Below, in pieces: positions 12,945 through 25,323 of a stretch of 64,000 nt of DNA. The stretch covers positions 18,354,632 through 18,418,631 of the forward strand of contig NC_054875.1 in the NCBI RefSeq assembly GCF_018320785.1, in the 5' to 3' direction. Within the stretch, counting starts at the first letter, position 1. The number at the start of each line of letters is the position of its first letter. The notes under the pieces are model-generated. The model saw nothing but the letters and a program-made list of their open reading frames with translations, had not been told where the DNA came from and made no database searches. Position numbers and translations under genes: made by a program. The stretch comes from Cheilinus undulatus. Its lineage: Eukaryota; Chordata; Actinopteri; Labriformes; Labridae.

Positions 12945-13225
12945 ACTATGGGGAGAGTGGGGTGAGTTGTGCCAGTTTTTACTCAAAGTGACTTTAAAGT
13001 GAGTCCATGACAGTAATGCCTCCAACTTAAGTATGTACATATATTTCAGGATGTGGTGCATCCCTGGGAACAATAATTTTGGATCTGAAATAAACTGTTT
13101 AAGAAATATAGCTTCCAGAAAAAAAGTGGTCTCGTGGCACAACTTGCCCCCGGTGCAGGGTAAGTTGTGCCTTTGGTTAGAATAGGTGGGGGTAAATTGT
13201 GCCAGTCATTATTGAAGACTATTGA
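12945..13225. repeat. Repeat with reiterated 'gttgtgcc' units
   Basis: Motifs like 'ggtgagttgtgcc', 'ggtaagttgtgcc' and 'ggtaaattgtgcc', plus the inverse 'ggcacaacttgcccc', recur over 280 bases. The pattern resembles the subterminal part of a DNA transposon, but I cannot name its family. It lies between the two GGACGTC-rich segments. Confidence 0.5.
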
Positions 13226-13748
13226 AGTAAAACAGAACATTTTAATGTCATAAACTATAATGCTGCATAAAAGCAAGACAAATTCAATACAAAATTACTC
13301 ATTTAGGGTTTATTTAGGTATAATCACCCCCTTAAAATAATGGCATTAGTCATATTTTCTAGTTTTTGGGAAAACACAAAAAACTTAAATACACAATATT
13401 GATATTTGTGAATCATTTCAGGCAAAAAGGCTTTGGCAATAGATTCCTGTTGACATACAGTCTGTCAGTTATGCAACATATATGAATGAAGTGATTTAGG
13501 CCAATGTCTGAACATCTCATTGTGACTTAGGCCACTTAAAAACGGAATAAACTGCTCTTTAATAACATAGTGCGAACTCAAAACTGTGTAGGGATATTAT
13601 ATATAAAACAGCCTTCATCAATGAACGAAATAGGCATATAGACAAGGTTTAATTGTTTTTTTTATCTCTTGTCAAGCTCATCAGTGCCTTTTGTGGAAGT
13701 AGATCTTTGTTTAATGCTGTTTTTACGACTCGACTAAAATGTAGTTTG

Positions 13749-13980
13749 GTCCCACTAAACACTGGACGTCCACAGGACATGCAGATCTGGTCTATATCAA
13801 GTCGGTCAGTCCAGGACCCAATCTGCATGTCATTCTGACCTCCAAATCAAGTAGTGGATCTGGACGTCAAAGTGCGACCTGATGTGGACGTTGATATGCA
13901 GTTCAATATTTGAACGTTTGTGTACTCGTTTTTTTCAACATCTTGTGGACGTGAACGTCAGGTGCAGAATATTGACATAA
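13749..13980. repeat. GGACGTC-rich interspersed repeat, copy B
   Basis: It opens 'cccactaaacactggacgtc' and holds further 'ggacgtc', 'gtggacgt' and 'gaacgtc' motifs. See copy A at 12686-12890. Confidence 0.6.
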
Positions 13981-16900
13981 ATTAAAAAGTGCATGAAATT
14001 GACATTATTCAATATACTGCTCACCTCAGCATTTTTCCTCTTACACACATATAAATATATTTACTGAAAATAAAACAAACATCTTCTCAGGCAACCTCAG
14101 CTATTAAGGTAACTGCTCACAAGCAGAGTGACAGAAGCTAATCTGCGCAAGCGTGAAACTCTCGGCAGGAAAAATGACGTATGCCTTTTGTTAAACTGGA
14201 AGCTTGCACCGCAAGCACAGCAGACACACAGACTTGGTCGGGACGTTAGAGAAGTACAAGATTAAGTTAAAGGTAAGTACATTTGACTGCAGGTTACCTT
14301 TTATGTTCTGTAATGTCATTAACAGTCGTTGCAAACCAGTGTCCACCTTTTGAGATTTTGTAGGGGTTAACAAAGATGGCGAATGCTAACAAGTACTAGC
14401 TCAGCCCAGCTAGCCAAATTTACAGTAAACTCAAACGTTAATGGCGGATACTAAGTCATGAACGCCAGTGTGGTGAAATTCTCAACTGGGAGACACGTTA
14501 ACATTATTTTACTCAGAAAGCAGATTTTATACTGCAGTGTGACTAACACCACACTGGGAGACACAGTTAAGTGTTTTTATCAGCAGCTTTGTATGCTTTG
14601 GTGTAACATAGTTGCTGCATCTCCATACAAATGGCCGCGAGCACGCAGTCAGGGAACCGATCAAAATAAATGTCCTGCACTTCAACCTAGAAAACAACAT
14701 AGATGATGAGGAGCAGGGATGTGATGGCAGAGTCTTTGGAAGCTCTGAGGAGAAAGGCGATGCCGAGTGCGTCTGTGTAAAAGTTGCTGTCAGCGAGTCC
14801 AACTTCATACAGAGTCTTTGTCATACCTGCCCCTGCGGATCATACGCCTTTCCCTGCCCAGTGAGAGCAAGATGCCCCGCTAGACGTAAGTAACCGGCAT
14901 TGTCGTACACAACAAATAACAGTCATATAAAACGTCTTTTGATCCGAAATTTACTTCATCAATATCGTAGGATGTCTTTGCAGGGATTTATGAAATTTAA
15001 TTCATGGACATAGATCCAATAGTAAACGAATTTTGCCCATTTTTATGCAATATTGACCATATAGCCTATTGCAGCCAGCTCTAATGGGGGCCACAATCGT
15101 AGAATGTTGCAGGTCATTTGTCTACTAATGACAGACTTTGACATGTCCTGCAAAGCATTCTGAGATCTAACATCTAAAATTATGACACTGAAATGAAGAA
15201 ATACATGTTTAAGTCTTACTTCCTGCACTGTGATCCTTAAGTTGCGTCAGTAAAAGGTTTTTCTTTTCCTTTGTTTTTTTTTTGTTTTTTTTTCATTTTG
15301 TTCCCAACAACTGCAGCAACTAGCTCATGTTGGACCATAAGGACAGAGTCCATGAAGTTATTCACTGGCTCTTCACAAGTTCTCCAATGGCCTGCTTCAA
15401 CATGAAGGGGAAGAAGGACAAAAAATCCCTCAAGAATACAAAATCTATCAAGCAATACAAGATGCTGTCCTGAATTCACTTGGAGGGAAAAGAAGATGCT
15501 GTCTGAACACATGCAGCCGAACATCTAAACGTGATTCAGCGAAAAGAGGGGATGGAGTCATGCAATTTAATAACACGGCAACTGAGGACTTCATAAGGAC
15601 ACATGCTTCAGAGCATTTAAAGCATGTGCCACAAAGAAGTGGAGGAGGGAGATTCACAGACAATAGCTGGGTTTCCATTACGTTTTTTTTTTGCAAAATA
15701 AAAGCAATATTTCTTAAATTTCAATTAAATACAATTGCGCTTTGAATCCATTTCCATTGAAGGGAGTTTTGGGCGTAGGCCTTGCAATTCTCATAAAATC
15801 TCATCTCGCGTGAATCCGCTGCAGGGAAGCTTGACGCTCAAAACCTGTTGCGTGTTGGTACGGTTTTGGTTACATCTATTGCGGTTGCTTTGATAATGTT
15901 GAACAAAAGACGAAGGCAACGGATGATAGTTCAGAGGTAAAGTCCGTGTGTGTGGCAAAAGCCATGATGAGGAGATGGGGGATGGGGGTCTGTTCATGAG
16001 CATATGGAGCATTCAGACAGGGAGAAAAAAACAGCCAGACACAGGGGTCCAAAATTAAAGTCCCTCTAGATACAATTTTGTTTAAAACTGAGGTTATCTC
16101 TGGAATACCAGATGAAATTAGCTCACTGGATGACTAACACATGAATTGAAGTGAATTTCAGTATCACATTTCATACCTTATGGTAACCATGTGGTAAATT
16201 TGCATGCACATTACTTAAAGATGTCCTTTTTTATACTTTATATTTCATAGATTTTTTTAAAGTGAGGGTTAGCTCTAATAGAGATCACTGTTTGGTGCAT
16301 CATGAGTTTTTAGCAGGAGTCAGGTCTTTGTACAACCTTGTAATCACAACAGTCTTTTCTGGAGATAAATTTGCAATATATGGATAGAACATAATGCTTC
16401 TAAATGTATAAAAACATTGATTTGTCTTGGGTCTTGGGGAGTTTTTCTGAATCACTGTTGTTTTTTCTGGTGATAAGGTTGATTTAAAAGTCAAACATAA
16501 CTGGGATAACCCAACCGTTATTGATACTTGAACAAAGCCAGTTGTCAAAAACGTAGACATTTAAGAGTGCCTGGAAGAAACTGAAATATCACTAAAGTTA
16601 GGATCAAAATATGATTTTGGTTTCCTGGCTACTACTTTTTGTTTTGACCAGTTCTCTCGTTTATGGTTTAATGTAATTTAGATAGAACACTGTGGTAGAA
16701 GTAGGTTTTAAATGAAAACTTAATTTCACTCCTGTGATTTTAATTGTACTGTTAGATTCTGATCAGTAAATTATACACCAGGTCCAGCTGGTTCATGATG
16801 CTCTGTGGATCAAAATTCAAAACCAGCATCCATCCCTCACTTCTTTACAGTCTATGGGACACACCCACCATGGTGGTTTGGTCAGCGATTTTTTATGGAG

Positions 16901-17277
16901 TCAACAGGACATGGTGGATACGCTATCTTCCACCACATGAGATAACTTTGATTTTTAATGTTATTACCTGACTAGTATGTGTGGTCTACCACACTTGTCA
17001 GGTAAGCTAATGTTACTTTGCTGTAGATGGAAACAGCGCTAGCTATCAGCATGCTCTCAATTTATTAAAAAAAAGAAAATGTCTCGAAAAACAAATTTAA
17101 AAGGATATCCGCTGTCAAACTCCTCGTGTTAATGTTGAGTTGTCATGAATTACCATCATGGGAGTTAATGACAATATTGTTAGCAGGATGTGTGTTACCT
17201 AGCTGACTACATTGCTCAGTAATGTACCTACACCAGAGTCTGACAGTCTTTTTTCCATCAAGTGTGCTGCTATTAAG
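13981..17277. other. Intergenic stretch, low-confidence coding traces only
   Basis: An open frame at 14612-14893 (+) includes an acidic stretch (NNIDDEEQGCDG) and a Cys-rich end, and is followed by a possible 5' splice site ('gacgtaagt', 14884). I recognise no domain and no partner exon. The rest is AT-rich with no supported gene. Poly-T tracts at 15270-15295 and 15684-15693 are the only other obvious structure. Confidence 0.3.
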
Positions 17278-17881
17278 GCCTTGTCCACACGGACATGAAA
17301 ATGATATATTGCTGATTCTTTTTGAAAAAGTTTTCTGTAAATAAGGGATCATTTCAGGAAAGGTCCGCATAAGCATGAAACCACTGAAAATGACTGAAAA
17401 CGTTGTAGTATATATACCAAGCCTGCAAGTGGCGCTGTAATGCTGCCACGGAAATGCACCAAAAGAGGAAAGAAGATTATAGAAAACCGCCACAAACTTT
17501 CTCCTAGCTGCCCTTCAGGTTGTTCTCTGTGGTGGATTCAAGGACATCTGGTGTATGCTATTCTCGGTGGTGGTAATGGAGCATCAGATTTTGTTGTAAA
17601 AGCCATAATAAGCTCAGTAGCTTCTGCAGCACAAACACAGCCCTGTAATCCGCCATTGTTGCTTTGGTTCGACAGCCCATGCGGCGTAATTGGGCTACGC
17701 TATATACAATATAATCATTTCAAGAAAGATGCAGTTGGCTGTCCACACGGTCACTCTGGGATCCGGTTTCAAAAAGTAGTGTTTATGGCTCCCCAAAATG
17801 CTGTTTCCATGTGGATGAAACACCGATAAGAAAAAAAACTATTTCGTATACTCCTGAATTCGTCTCTGTGTGGACAGAGCC
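17278..17881. mobile_element. Short DNA-transposon-like element with GTCCACAC ends
   Basis: The left end 'ggccttgtccacacggac' is answered by the right end '...gtctctgtgtggacagagcc', giving an inverted repeat of about 18 bases. A further 'gtccacacgg' lies at about 17741. The 129-codon open frame inside (17440-17829) shows no known domain. No convincing target duplication is seen, so the superfamily is open. Confidence 0.5.
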
Positions 17882-18259
17882 AAAGACAATGCTTTCAGAG
17901 AAGCAACAATTCAAATTCTCAAAAACACAGAGAAACTTGCCTAACACTAATTTGAAGTGAATGTTGATGTATCACGTTGGCCTCTGCATATCAAATGTAA
18001 GCAGTTTATGTCTACTAGAGCCGTTTAATCTCTCTTAATGGCCCTGGTTATATATAACCAATATAGCCAATTATATATAATCAATATTCCAGTTTAACAT
18101 TTGCCTTGCTTGTATAACAAATGCACATGTACATCTAGTAATTAATTAAAGGTACATTTGCCAAAAATACATTCTGAGAAAAAGTAGTCACTGGTGATAG
18201 TCATGATTTGACTAATAATCAAGCTTTTGAATGCCTTGTGTATTATTTCATGCATAATG

Positions 18260-18418
18260 TGTAACTACAGGATAAAACTGAGCAGGGCTGGTGAAATGGA
18301 AGTGGCTGTGAATGCAGGAAAGCGCAGCAGGAGCAATCCTGAGGGGGCAGCTTCCAGGGCAAACATCAAGAGGCCCAGAAAAGGGGAAATCAACTTCCTC
18401 CCCAATAATCCCGGTGGA
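18260..18418 (+). pseudogene. Isolated coding-like fragment, possibly SAMD3-like
   Basis: The frame reads a basic, polar peptide (for example KRSRSNPEGAASRANIKRPR, then KGEINFLPNNP) from about 18297. From memory it resembles a short segment of the multi-copy fish 'sterile alpha motif domain-containing 3-like' proteins, in which a basic KRPR patch precedes a G-E-x-N-x-L-P motif. The similarity stops abruptly at 18418, where a hAT-type terminus begins. No other exon of such a gene is seen. The identification is tentative. Confidence 0.3.
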
Positions 18419-18900
18419 CAGAGGTGGGTAGTAATGTGTTACATTTACTCCGTTAGATGTACTTGAGTAGTTTTTTTTGAAAAATCCTACTCTTGAGAGT
18501 AGTTATTGAGCAGACTACTTTTTACTCCTACTCTGTCACATTTGTGATGAAAAAAATGATACTTTTACTCTGTTACATTGGGCAATACACTGGTCGCTAC
18601 TTTTACTTGTCTATAATTTATTTTCATTAAGTATTTTTTACACTCAGCTGAGCTCTCACAGCAGCGTGAGGTAAAATCCTCAGCATCACAGAGTAAATGG
18701 AGGAGTGACCCCTCCCCTTTAACTATCACCAGTTGGAAAAAATGGCTGAAGATGTAATACCTACATCTATTTCAGATGAGCATGTTCATCCCTGGCCTGA
18801 TATCAAGACTTTTTGCCTTTCAAACGACGAGGAGCAACAGCCACATTAATACGCTGCCTACTCTGTCTACCTTAAATGGTGGAAATCTCAAGCTTCAAAA
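18419..18900 (+). mobile_element. hAT-type element, 5' end fragment
   Basis: It begins with the hAT-like terminus 'cagaggtgggtagtaatg' and runs through 'acttgagtag' and 'tacttttactc' motifs. At 18743 an ATG opens a short frame (MAEDVIPTSISDEHVHPWPD) where an autonomous hAT element would start its transposase, but it stops after about 35 codons. The right end is not found. Confidence 0.5.
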
Positions 18901-20005
18901 ATAACACATCAAATCTAAGAAAGCCTGTTATGGTAAGAAAGCTAAATAAGCTAAAGACTGCACTGCTAGTTAGCTAAACGTATTCGTTCAAATCTCTGTT
19001 TTAACTTGCAGACTGCAAAGACACAGTTGTCAGTGATAAATGATGTGTTCAACCACCTGAAACTCTGCCACAAATGTGATTTTATATGCCATTTAACGTT
19101 ACGTTGTATGTAATACTATTATCATGTACGTGTGGCATGTCTCTGACATCAGTGATTATACCTAACATGGTTATAATGTGGGACTAGTGGGCCAAATTTG
19201 TTGAGTGATAATCAGGATAAAAATTCATAAATTAGAGCAAACAGTAAAAAATTAAATTAAAAAAAGGACCAAAAGTCAGAAATGGGGACAGTTCATAAGA
19301 TTAATTTCATAAATACGAGCCAAAAATCATTGACACATGTTGAAATAAATATAATGTGATTAAAAAGTAAGAACTGCGAGGTACAAATTCATGTGAGATT
19401 AAAATCATCATGTAGAAATAAGATAACTATAATGAGAGTGTAAGCAACCCCTTGCTGAAAGATGGTCTGGCTCTCAAACTGATGTTTCAGTCAATTTTTA
19501 TTTCTTATGCTTTTCCTTAACCATTCTGTGCTGACAATACCATAAGAGCTAAAAGAAAACAAAACAAAAAATTACTATACATGTACAGCAAAAATACATA
19601 TCATTTTAGCTCTTGTAAATATTTCACATGGGTAAAAAAGGACTTTGAACGCTATGTCATTTTATCCTTTAACAGTTAATATGACATTGTTTCTTGGCTT
19701 GTTTCTTTCAACATAAATTGTACCTTTCCCTTTTTGTACATAACAATTTCACATTAGAATGCACCAAGTAAACATAAACAACTCAAATAAAATATTATAT
19801 CAGTCCCTTTTAAGTCTCAATCAATATGAAATGCTTTTGACCTTATTTATGCACATTTTCACTTGTATTTTGCACATACAACACAAACACACGTTAACCA
19901 GACACACATGTTTACAGCAGACGCTTCTGAGGCAGGCAGAGGTTGGAGTCTAGTCCAAATGTATTATTTCTCACTCAACACTTGTCATATCCTAGTTGCA
20001 GCCTC
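18901..20005. other. Intergenic AT-rich stretch, no gene seen
   Basis: No supported exon, RNA gene or transposon end is visible. Confidence 0.4.
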
Positions 20006-20811
20006 CACTGTAAGCCTGGATGAGTTGAATTTACTTTAAAAATTTGAGGAAACCGGTTGCCCTAAAAATTTAAGTAATGTATAATGAAAACTTGAGTTAA
20101 TTTAACTTAAGTTTTTAAGTACAAAAAACTAAATGCCAAGTTGATTTAACTCAAAATCTTTTGCAAAGTCAATTGCTTTGCACAATTATTACACTTACTA
20201 GTTTAAGCCCATTGCACGAAATCACAATTTGATTTAACTTAAAATCTCAGATAGTACTCTCTGTAAAAGTTCTCTGAAGTTGTCATTTCACCTAAGGCGG
20301 ACTAACTGTGCCACCATCTACAACTAATTAAGAGAAGCACTCAGACAGCACAGACCTCTGCCATCATCCCTATCTCCCAGTAGTGAAAAATCCTTTAAAA
20401 AATTCCTGGAGCTGTCCCTATGTGCCCCCCACCATGACACTTGCTGATTACTCTCGCTCCCCAGTGGGGTGGAAGCATGGCGAGGCCAAGCGTTGGCTTT
20501 GAAATGGGTAAACGAGTATGATGAAAGCATTGCCTGCCGGTGCCAACAGATGCACTGACAGTCTCACCCATGGTCTCACTGGACAACTGGAAGTCATGAA
20601 AGAGGGTGAATATTCCTCTATTCCTACCAGCATTGTGAGTATTCTCACTACAGTTCGCTTCTTTCTCTCTGTTGCGCTCCGACCCATCTCCTTGACTGGG
20701 TGTGCGTCTTTCAAACTCTATAAACTCCAAAGCTTTGAATATAAACACACCCAAAACGCTGCTGGGATTGAAGTTACTCATGTCTGCCATCTCCTGGTGT
20801 AATGTGGTAAC

Positions 20812-21053
20812 AGCGCAGACCTCCACCATTAGCCCTATCTCTAATAGTAAAGAATCCTTTAAAAAATTCCTGGATCCAGACAGTGATCCAGATTACTCCC
20901 AAAATCGAATCAGTTCTTCCTTATGCCATTTCTGACATTGCCTGAAAATTTAATCAAAATCCATCCATAACTTCTTGAGTTATGTTGCTAACGAACAAAC
21001 TAACAAACATACTAACAAACAAACCCCATCACATAACCTCCTCGGCAGAGGTA
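20812..21053 (+). mobile_element. RTE-like LINE 3' end fragment
   Basis: It shares near-identical long blocks with 42386-42626, including 'agtaaagaatcctttaaaaa', 'aaaatcgaatcagttcttcc' and the end 'cataacctcctcggcagagg' followed by taa. A run of 'aacaaac' units precedes the end, as in fish RTE-type elements. A shorter related piece sits at 20343-20418. Confidence 0.6.
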
Positions 21054-21654
21054 ACAGTGGCTGTTAGTGACCCACTGAACAAGTAGTTGACATTTCATTA
21101 ATGTCAGTGTGCCATCCTAACCTGACACGCCAGATGGATGTGTGAAACATCAATCTGGGAAAGCTTCAACAGGAAACGTTTGAGAAAAGGCAGAGGCTTT
21201 GAAAAAACCTCGGAGTGTGATTGTGTGAACATTCTGTCTGTCACATCTCTACGGGCCAATCAGAGCAACAAAACACGTTACGTAGCTACTATCGAGCTGC
21301 GCCTGCGCAGCTACTGAGGAATAACGCAAAACATGGCAACTATGGACATGTAAGTACTCAACTTTAGATGTTTTTGAAAAGAAAACAACTCACTGCTGTT
21401 CTTTGTTCTTCTTTTAACAAAGAAATGTTGTCAAGTTCCAATAAACCTGGCGCTTTAGCAGCATCCACGCTAATCTCTTGCTCCATAACTGAACCAGCTC
21501 TTGCTGCTGTGTCTGAAAGTACTGCCCCTCCTTGTTCATTGGTCCTGTCATTTTCTAACCAGGCCCAATCAGTTCAGATGACAGATTCACAAGATAAATC
21601 TGCCAATGAGGAATAAAGATACAGACATGTCCATCTGCTTTGCTAAGTTAGTAT

Positions 21655-21725
21655 TTAACCAGGAGAAAACCTCTTTGAAATTAAAAATCTGTTTTTCAAA
21701 AGTGTTCTGGCCAAGACAGCTGCAG
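21655..21725 (+). mobile_element. LINE-tail fragment (AACCAGG type)
   Basis: The block 'atttaaccaggag...attaaaaatctgtttttcaa...ctggccaagacagc' matches the segment at 57400-57475. The pattern is the widely scattered 3' tail of a fish LINE. The exact family is not determined. Confidence 0.45.
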
Positions 21726-22524
21726 CAAACAGTGTGCATAAAAGTTTAGTGCCCAACGGCATCTGGGAAAACTGCAGATTTGTCTTATGATGTTGCGTTT
21801 TACAGTGCAAGATGTTGAGAACCACGTGGGTGAGAAACCGGTCTTCTTCAGCCCAAGTCGGTCGGAATGACTGAATTTACTTTTATGTGTTGTCTAATTT
21901 AGCGTTTGTGTAACTACAGTACAGGCCTCTGCACAGCTCGCTTTGATGCCCATATAAGTTCAATGATGCATGCAGGATTCCCCTCCCTGGTGCGTTCAAG
22001 TCATACGTACGTTTCTCTTTCTCTCTCTCCCTCAAGTAGCTAATATATTTCCCCAACAGTAATTTCTGATCCTCGAAAAACATCAAAACAAACATGAGCT
22101 TACTGCGGCCGGCCATGTTTTCCGAGCTAACGCAATGAAACGCATTTACCTCTGAAGTCGGAATTTCCGACCCGGATCTTTCCAAGTTCCGAGTACAATC
22201 GAACGCAGCATTAGCTTCTGTCTTAGATGCTTTAACAAGGAAATTGCGCAATTTCGTTTCAAACAAGCCAAGACAAGTTTGAATTCAACCATCTAATCAG
22301 AATTCAACACCTTGAAGCATTTGATAAAAGTAAAACCAAAGTTTAAGTTAAAAAAATTTGAAATTTTAAGTTTATTAGACTCAAAACACCAAGTACACTC
22401 TACAGTCACATTATAATAGCAGAATACACCAAAATGACTTAAGTAATGCAAAAAAACCCCTTCGTTTTTTAAAGTAATATTTACTTAAATAATTTGATCA
22501 CAAACAACTTTCGGGTTAACAGTG

Positions 22525-25230
22525 TGTGCGCCATCCCAAAACTTTACCAGTAACCTTATAAATAAATAAATAAATAAATAAATAAATCAATTAATTAAAA
22601 ATGAACAGTGTGTCAATTTGTAAGATAAATGTGTTTTCGTTGTTAAAGAGGAAAAACAAAGTTAAATCTAAGCACTAAGAAACAGCCTAATTGTGTCTGG
22701 CACTGCACTTACCAACCTCAGGAAAACAAATTATTCACCTATGACAAACTATGAAGTGGCTACGCCATCAGCTATGCATCATAACTGATCTGACTGGGCT
22801 ATGAAGTAGGCTTTTGTGTCAGACTCAGGGAATAAAGCTCCGAAGCAGCGCTTTTTGCTTCAGCAAAAGTTCAGGTGCCCCGTTCAAGGTTTGTTCTCCC
22901 CCATCCCACAGCCCGCGTCGAACTCGTAATTCCCATGAAGTGTCGGAACATTTCAGACAAAGGCTTCCTGTTATCAGGCCTGCACAGATGGGTTTCCGAC
23001 GCTGAATTTGCTCGAAAGACAAAAGAGGAGTTTAACCGTAAGAGAGGAACGGATGAGAAGTATACCTCCACCCAACCCCCATCTCTCCATCCTGATGGGG
23101 TGGAGGAGGGCGCGTGCAGCAAGTGTGCCTCAGTTTCTGATTTGCGCGTCGCTTTGTTGAAGCAAATAACAAAATGATATCCACACAAGCTCGAATCTTA
23201 AAAATGTGCAATGTGTCTTCTTTAAGCTTCAACTTTTAGCTCTAGAGGTAAAAATAAGCAACTTATTTACACCAAAACTCAGACAATTTTGATTGTGCGT
23301 AATATTTGCAATTTGTTGTCTTAAGTGATAAGTACAACTGTCACTGTATCTATTTTCCATGAAATTGAATATGCTCGTATTTGTAGCTCCTATAAATTAG
23401 GGGGGGTTGTCACCATAGCAGTGTTATTTCCAGCTTTGGGTTTTTGAAGTGTGTTTTGCAATGGTGATTTGATATTTAGCGTAGCCTATACTTTCAAAAA
23501 TAACCTTTCCCACAAGGCCAGACATTCTACTCAACTGGCATCTTTCATTTTCCAAAACAGATTGCGCTTTGGGTTTCGTCATCCCCATCCAACAATGATA
23601 AACAAGCATATCATGATAGCTTGGACGCTAAAATATCCAAGAGTCAAGCTATAATGGACAACTGCAGCATAGTTTCCAAACTGGGGGGGGGGGCTGGTTT
23701 ATTTCAGTTGGACACCAACAGCGTGAACCCGTAGGACACTTGCAGATGGGGTACCCACGCCAAAACTGCGTGGAGATCAAGTGTCGTGCGTGTGAAGTTA
23801 ATAAATGAAGCTCATGCAATACAGCTCGTGTGTGTGCGCGCGCATGGACGAGATATGGATGCATAGATCCACTGTGGGACATGTAGATTGGCTCTTAAGG
23901 ATGATGGTGTAAAGCAGGTGGAGGGTGAGAGGGGTAGGGCCGATGGATGTTGTTAGGGTTGAGGGCTCGTTAAAAGACAGCCATCTGGTCCCTGTGGCGC
24001 GTGCTGCGCGCGTGGTTCCCTAGAGTGCAGCGGTATTTGATGGTTGTCATGTATCTATAGTTTGTATTTAAATCTAAACTTTTCAAAGTTTAAATATTTT
24101 TTAACTTGGATTTTTATGATGCATGATAATTGGTTGTTAAATCACCGCAGTCCACAAATAAGGAATCTTAATTTCCAATTTAGCTTTTCAAGTTGTAAAC
24201 CCTTGATACTTTTATATTTGGCGATGGCTAGTGTCGCACAGGCAAAAGCTCCCTCACCCACCCTCTGTGTTTTTGCCCCCACCGTCCCATGAGGCGCTGG
24301 CAGCAGCGGTATACAGTCTACAGGTGGAGACTCCCCCTGGGCAGAAACAGCCTTAAACATCATATGCAAAACTATTGTTGTCAAAATGTAAGAGCAGATG
24401 TTATTTGAAGGTAGCGTGGCTTGGTTTTAAGACTGGGGTTAGAGTCTGTAGGCTCTAGGCTGTTTGTGTGTCTTTATCCCGCGTGGAAGCCTGACCCCTA
24501 TTGCCAGGAATACATGTATTGCACCACGTTGATTCAGTTTTGTGTTGTTATTAATATGAAATAAAATATAGTCTTGAGTATATATTCCAATAAAAGAAGG
24601 AATGCATTCAAACGTATTACGGATAAATAAGGCGTTGATCGACAACAGTGGCTTTTCACCATTAGATAATAACTGGAAACTCAAAAGGCCAACCAATCTT
24701 TTCAGTGCCATTTGTAACGTTTATTCATTTTGTTATTTAGATGTTTTGCGAATTAAATGTATGTAGTTGTGTACAGTTTCTATATAGTTTTACAAGATAC
24801 ATCAATGTCAAATACCCTTCTTTTCGTTTCAAACCACTTGGGATCAATGCGTAATTACGCATGGTAAGCAGTATTCATATTGGTGTCTACGTTGCAGATA
24901 CGACCGGAAAAATATATTTTGGTTGACTATTTTATATCATACTTATTGTAGAGATTAGAGGATTTGTACTTGGTGAGTGAGCAGGTGGTGCGTCGCAGCT
25001 ATAAGTAGCTTTACGCACAGCTTTTCTTATGTTCTTGATGCAGGTTTTTGTTTGGTGGAAGAATCATAACCTAGACACGCACTGCAGATGTCACGCACTG
25101 ACAAAAGTTAAAGACAGATGGTTATCTTACCATGTTTAATGGTTTTGTGTTGTTTTCATCGTATTTCTTGCCAGTCCAATTCGCTGATACGCTTGGGGGT
25201 GTGCCCGTGACGCACAAAACCGACGCCATA
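22525..25230. other. Intergenic stretch upstream of hes2 copy 2
   Basis: No coding exon is supported. An (AAAT)n tract is at 22559-22587 and a poly-G run is near 23682-23691. Frames at 22.8-23.2 and 23.6-23.9 kb have no recognisable domain. Regulatory sequence for hes2 copy 2 is likely in the last part, but no specific site can be named. Confidence 0.35.
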
Positions 25231-25236
25231 GAAGTG

Positions 25237-25246
25237 GATATATAAC
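25237..25246 (+). promoter_or_regulatory. TATA box of hes2 copy 2
   Basis: 'gatatataac' lies about 85 bases upstream of the ATG, the same spacing as the TATA-like box of copy 1. The transcription start is expected near 25270. Confidence 0.6.
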
Positions 25247-25323
25247 GAAGCCCGTGGCCGTTAGAGACACATCTTCGCTGAACACTGTTTGGACTCGTCT
25301 CTGGCACGAACAAGACGCTGAAA

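Larger units (their letters stand above)
20006..22524. mobile_element. Possible CACTA-like element with nested LINE fragments
   Basis: The left end 'cactgtaagcc' and the right end 'ggttaacagtg' (reverse complement 'cactgttaacc') are weak inverted termini. Both flanks carry 'acttaag/ttaagtt' rich subterminal sequence like the 26.8 kb element. The interior holds RTE-like LINE tails at 20343-20418 and 20812-21053, and another LINE tail at 21655-21725. The target duplication is not clear, so the boundaries are tentative. Confidence 0.4.

Noticed and set aside
17440..17829. 129-codon frame inside the GTCCACAC-ended element
   Set aside because: There is no known motif. It is reported only as part of the mobile element.
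20395..20829. 144-codon frame on the minus strand
   Set aside because: It overlaps LINE-tail repeats, has no domain and no splice partners.
21368..21616. 82-codon Ser-rich frame
   Set aside because: It lies within a repeat-rich segment, has no domain and no splice context good enough to call an exon.
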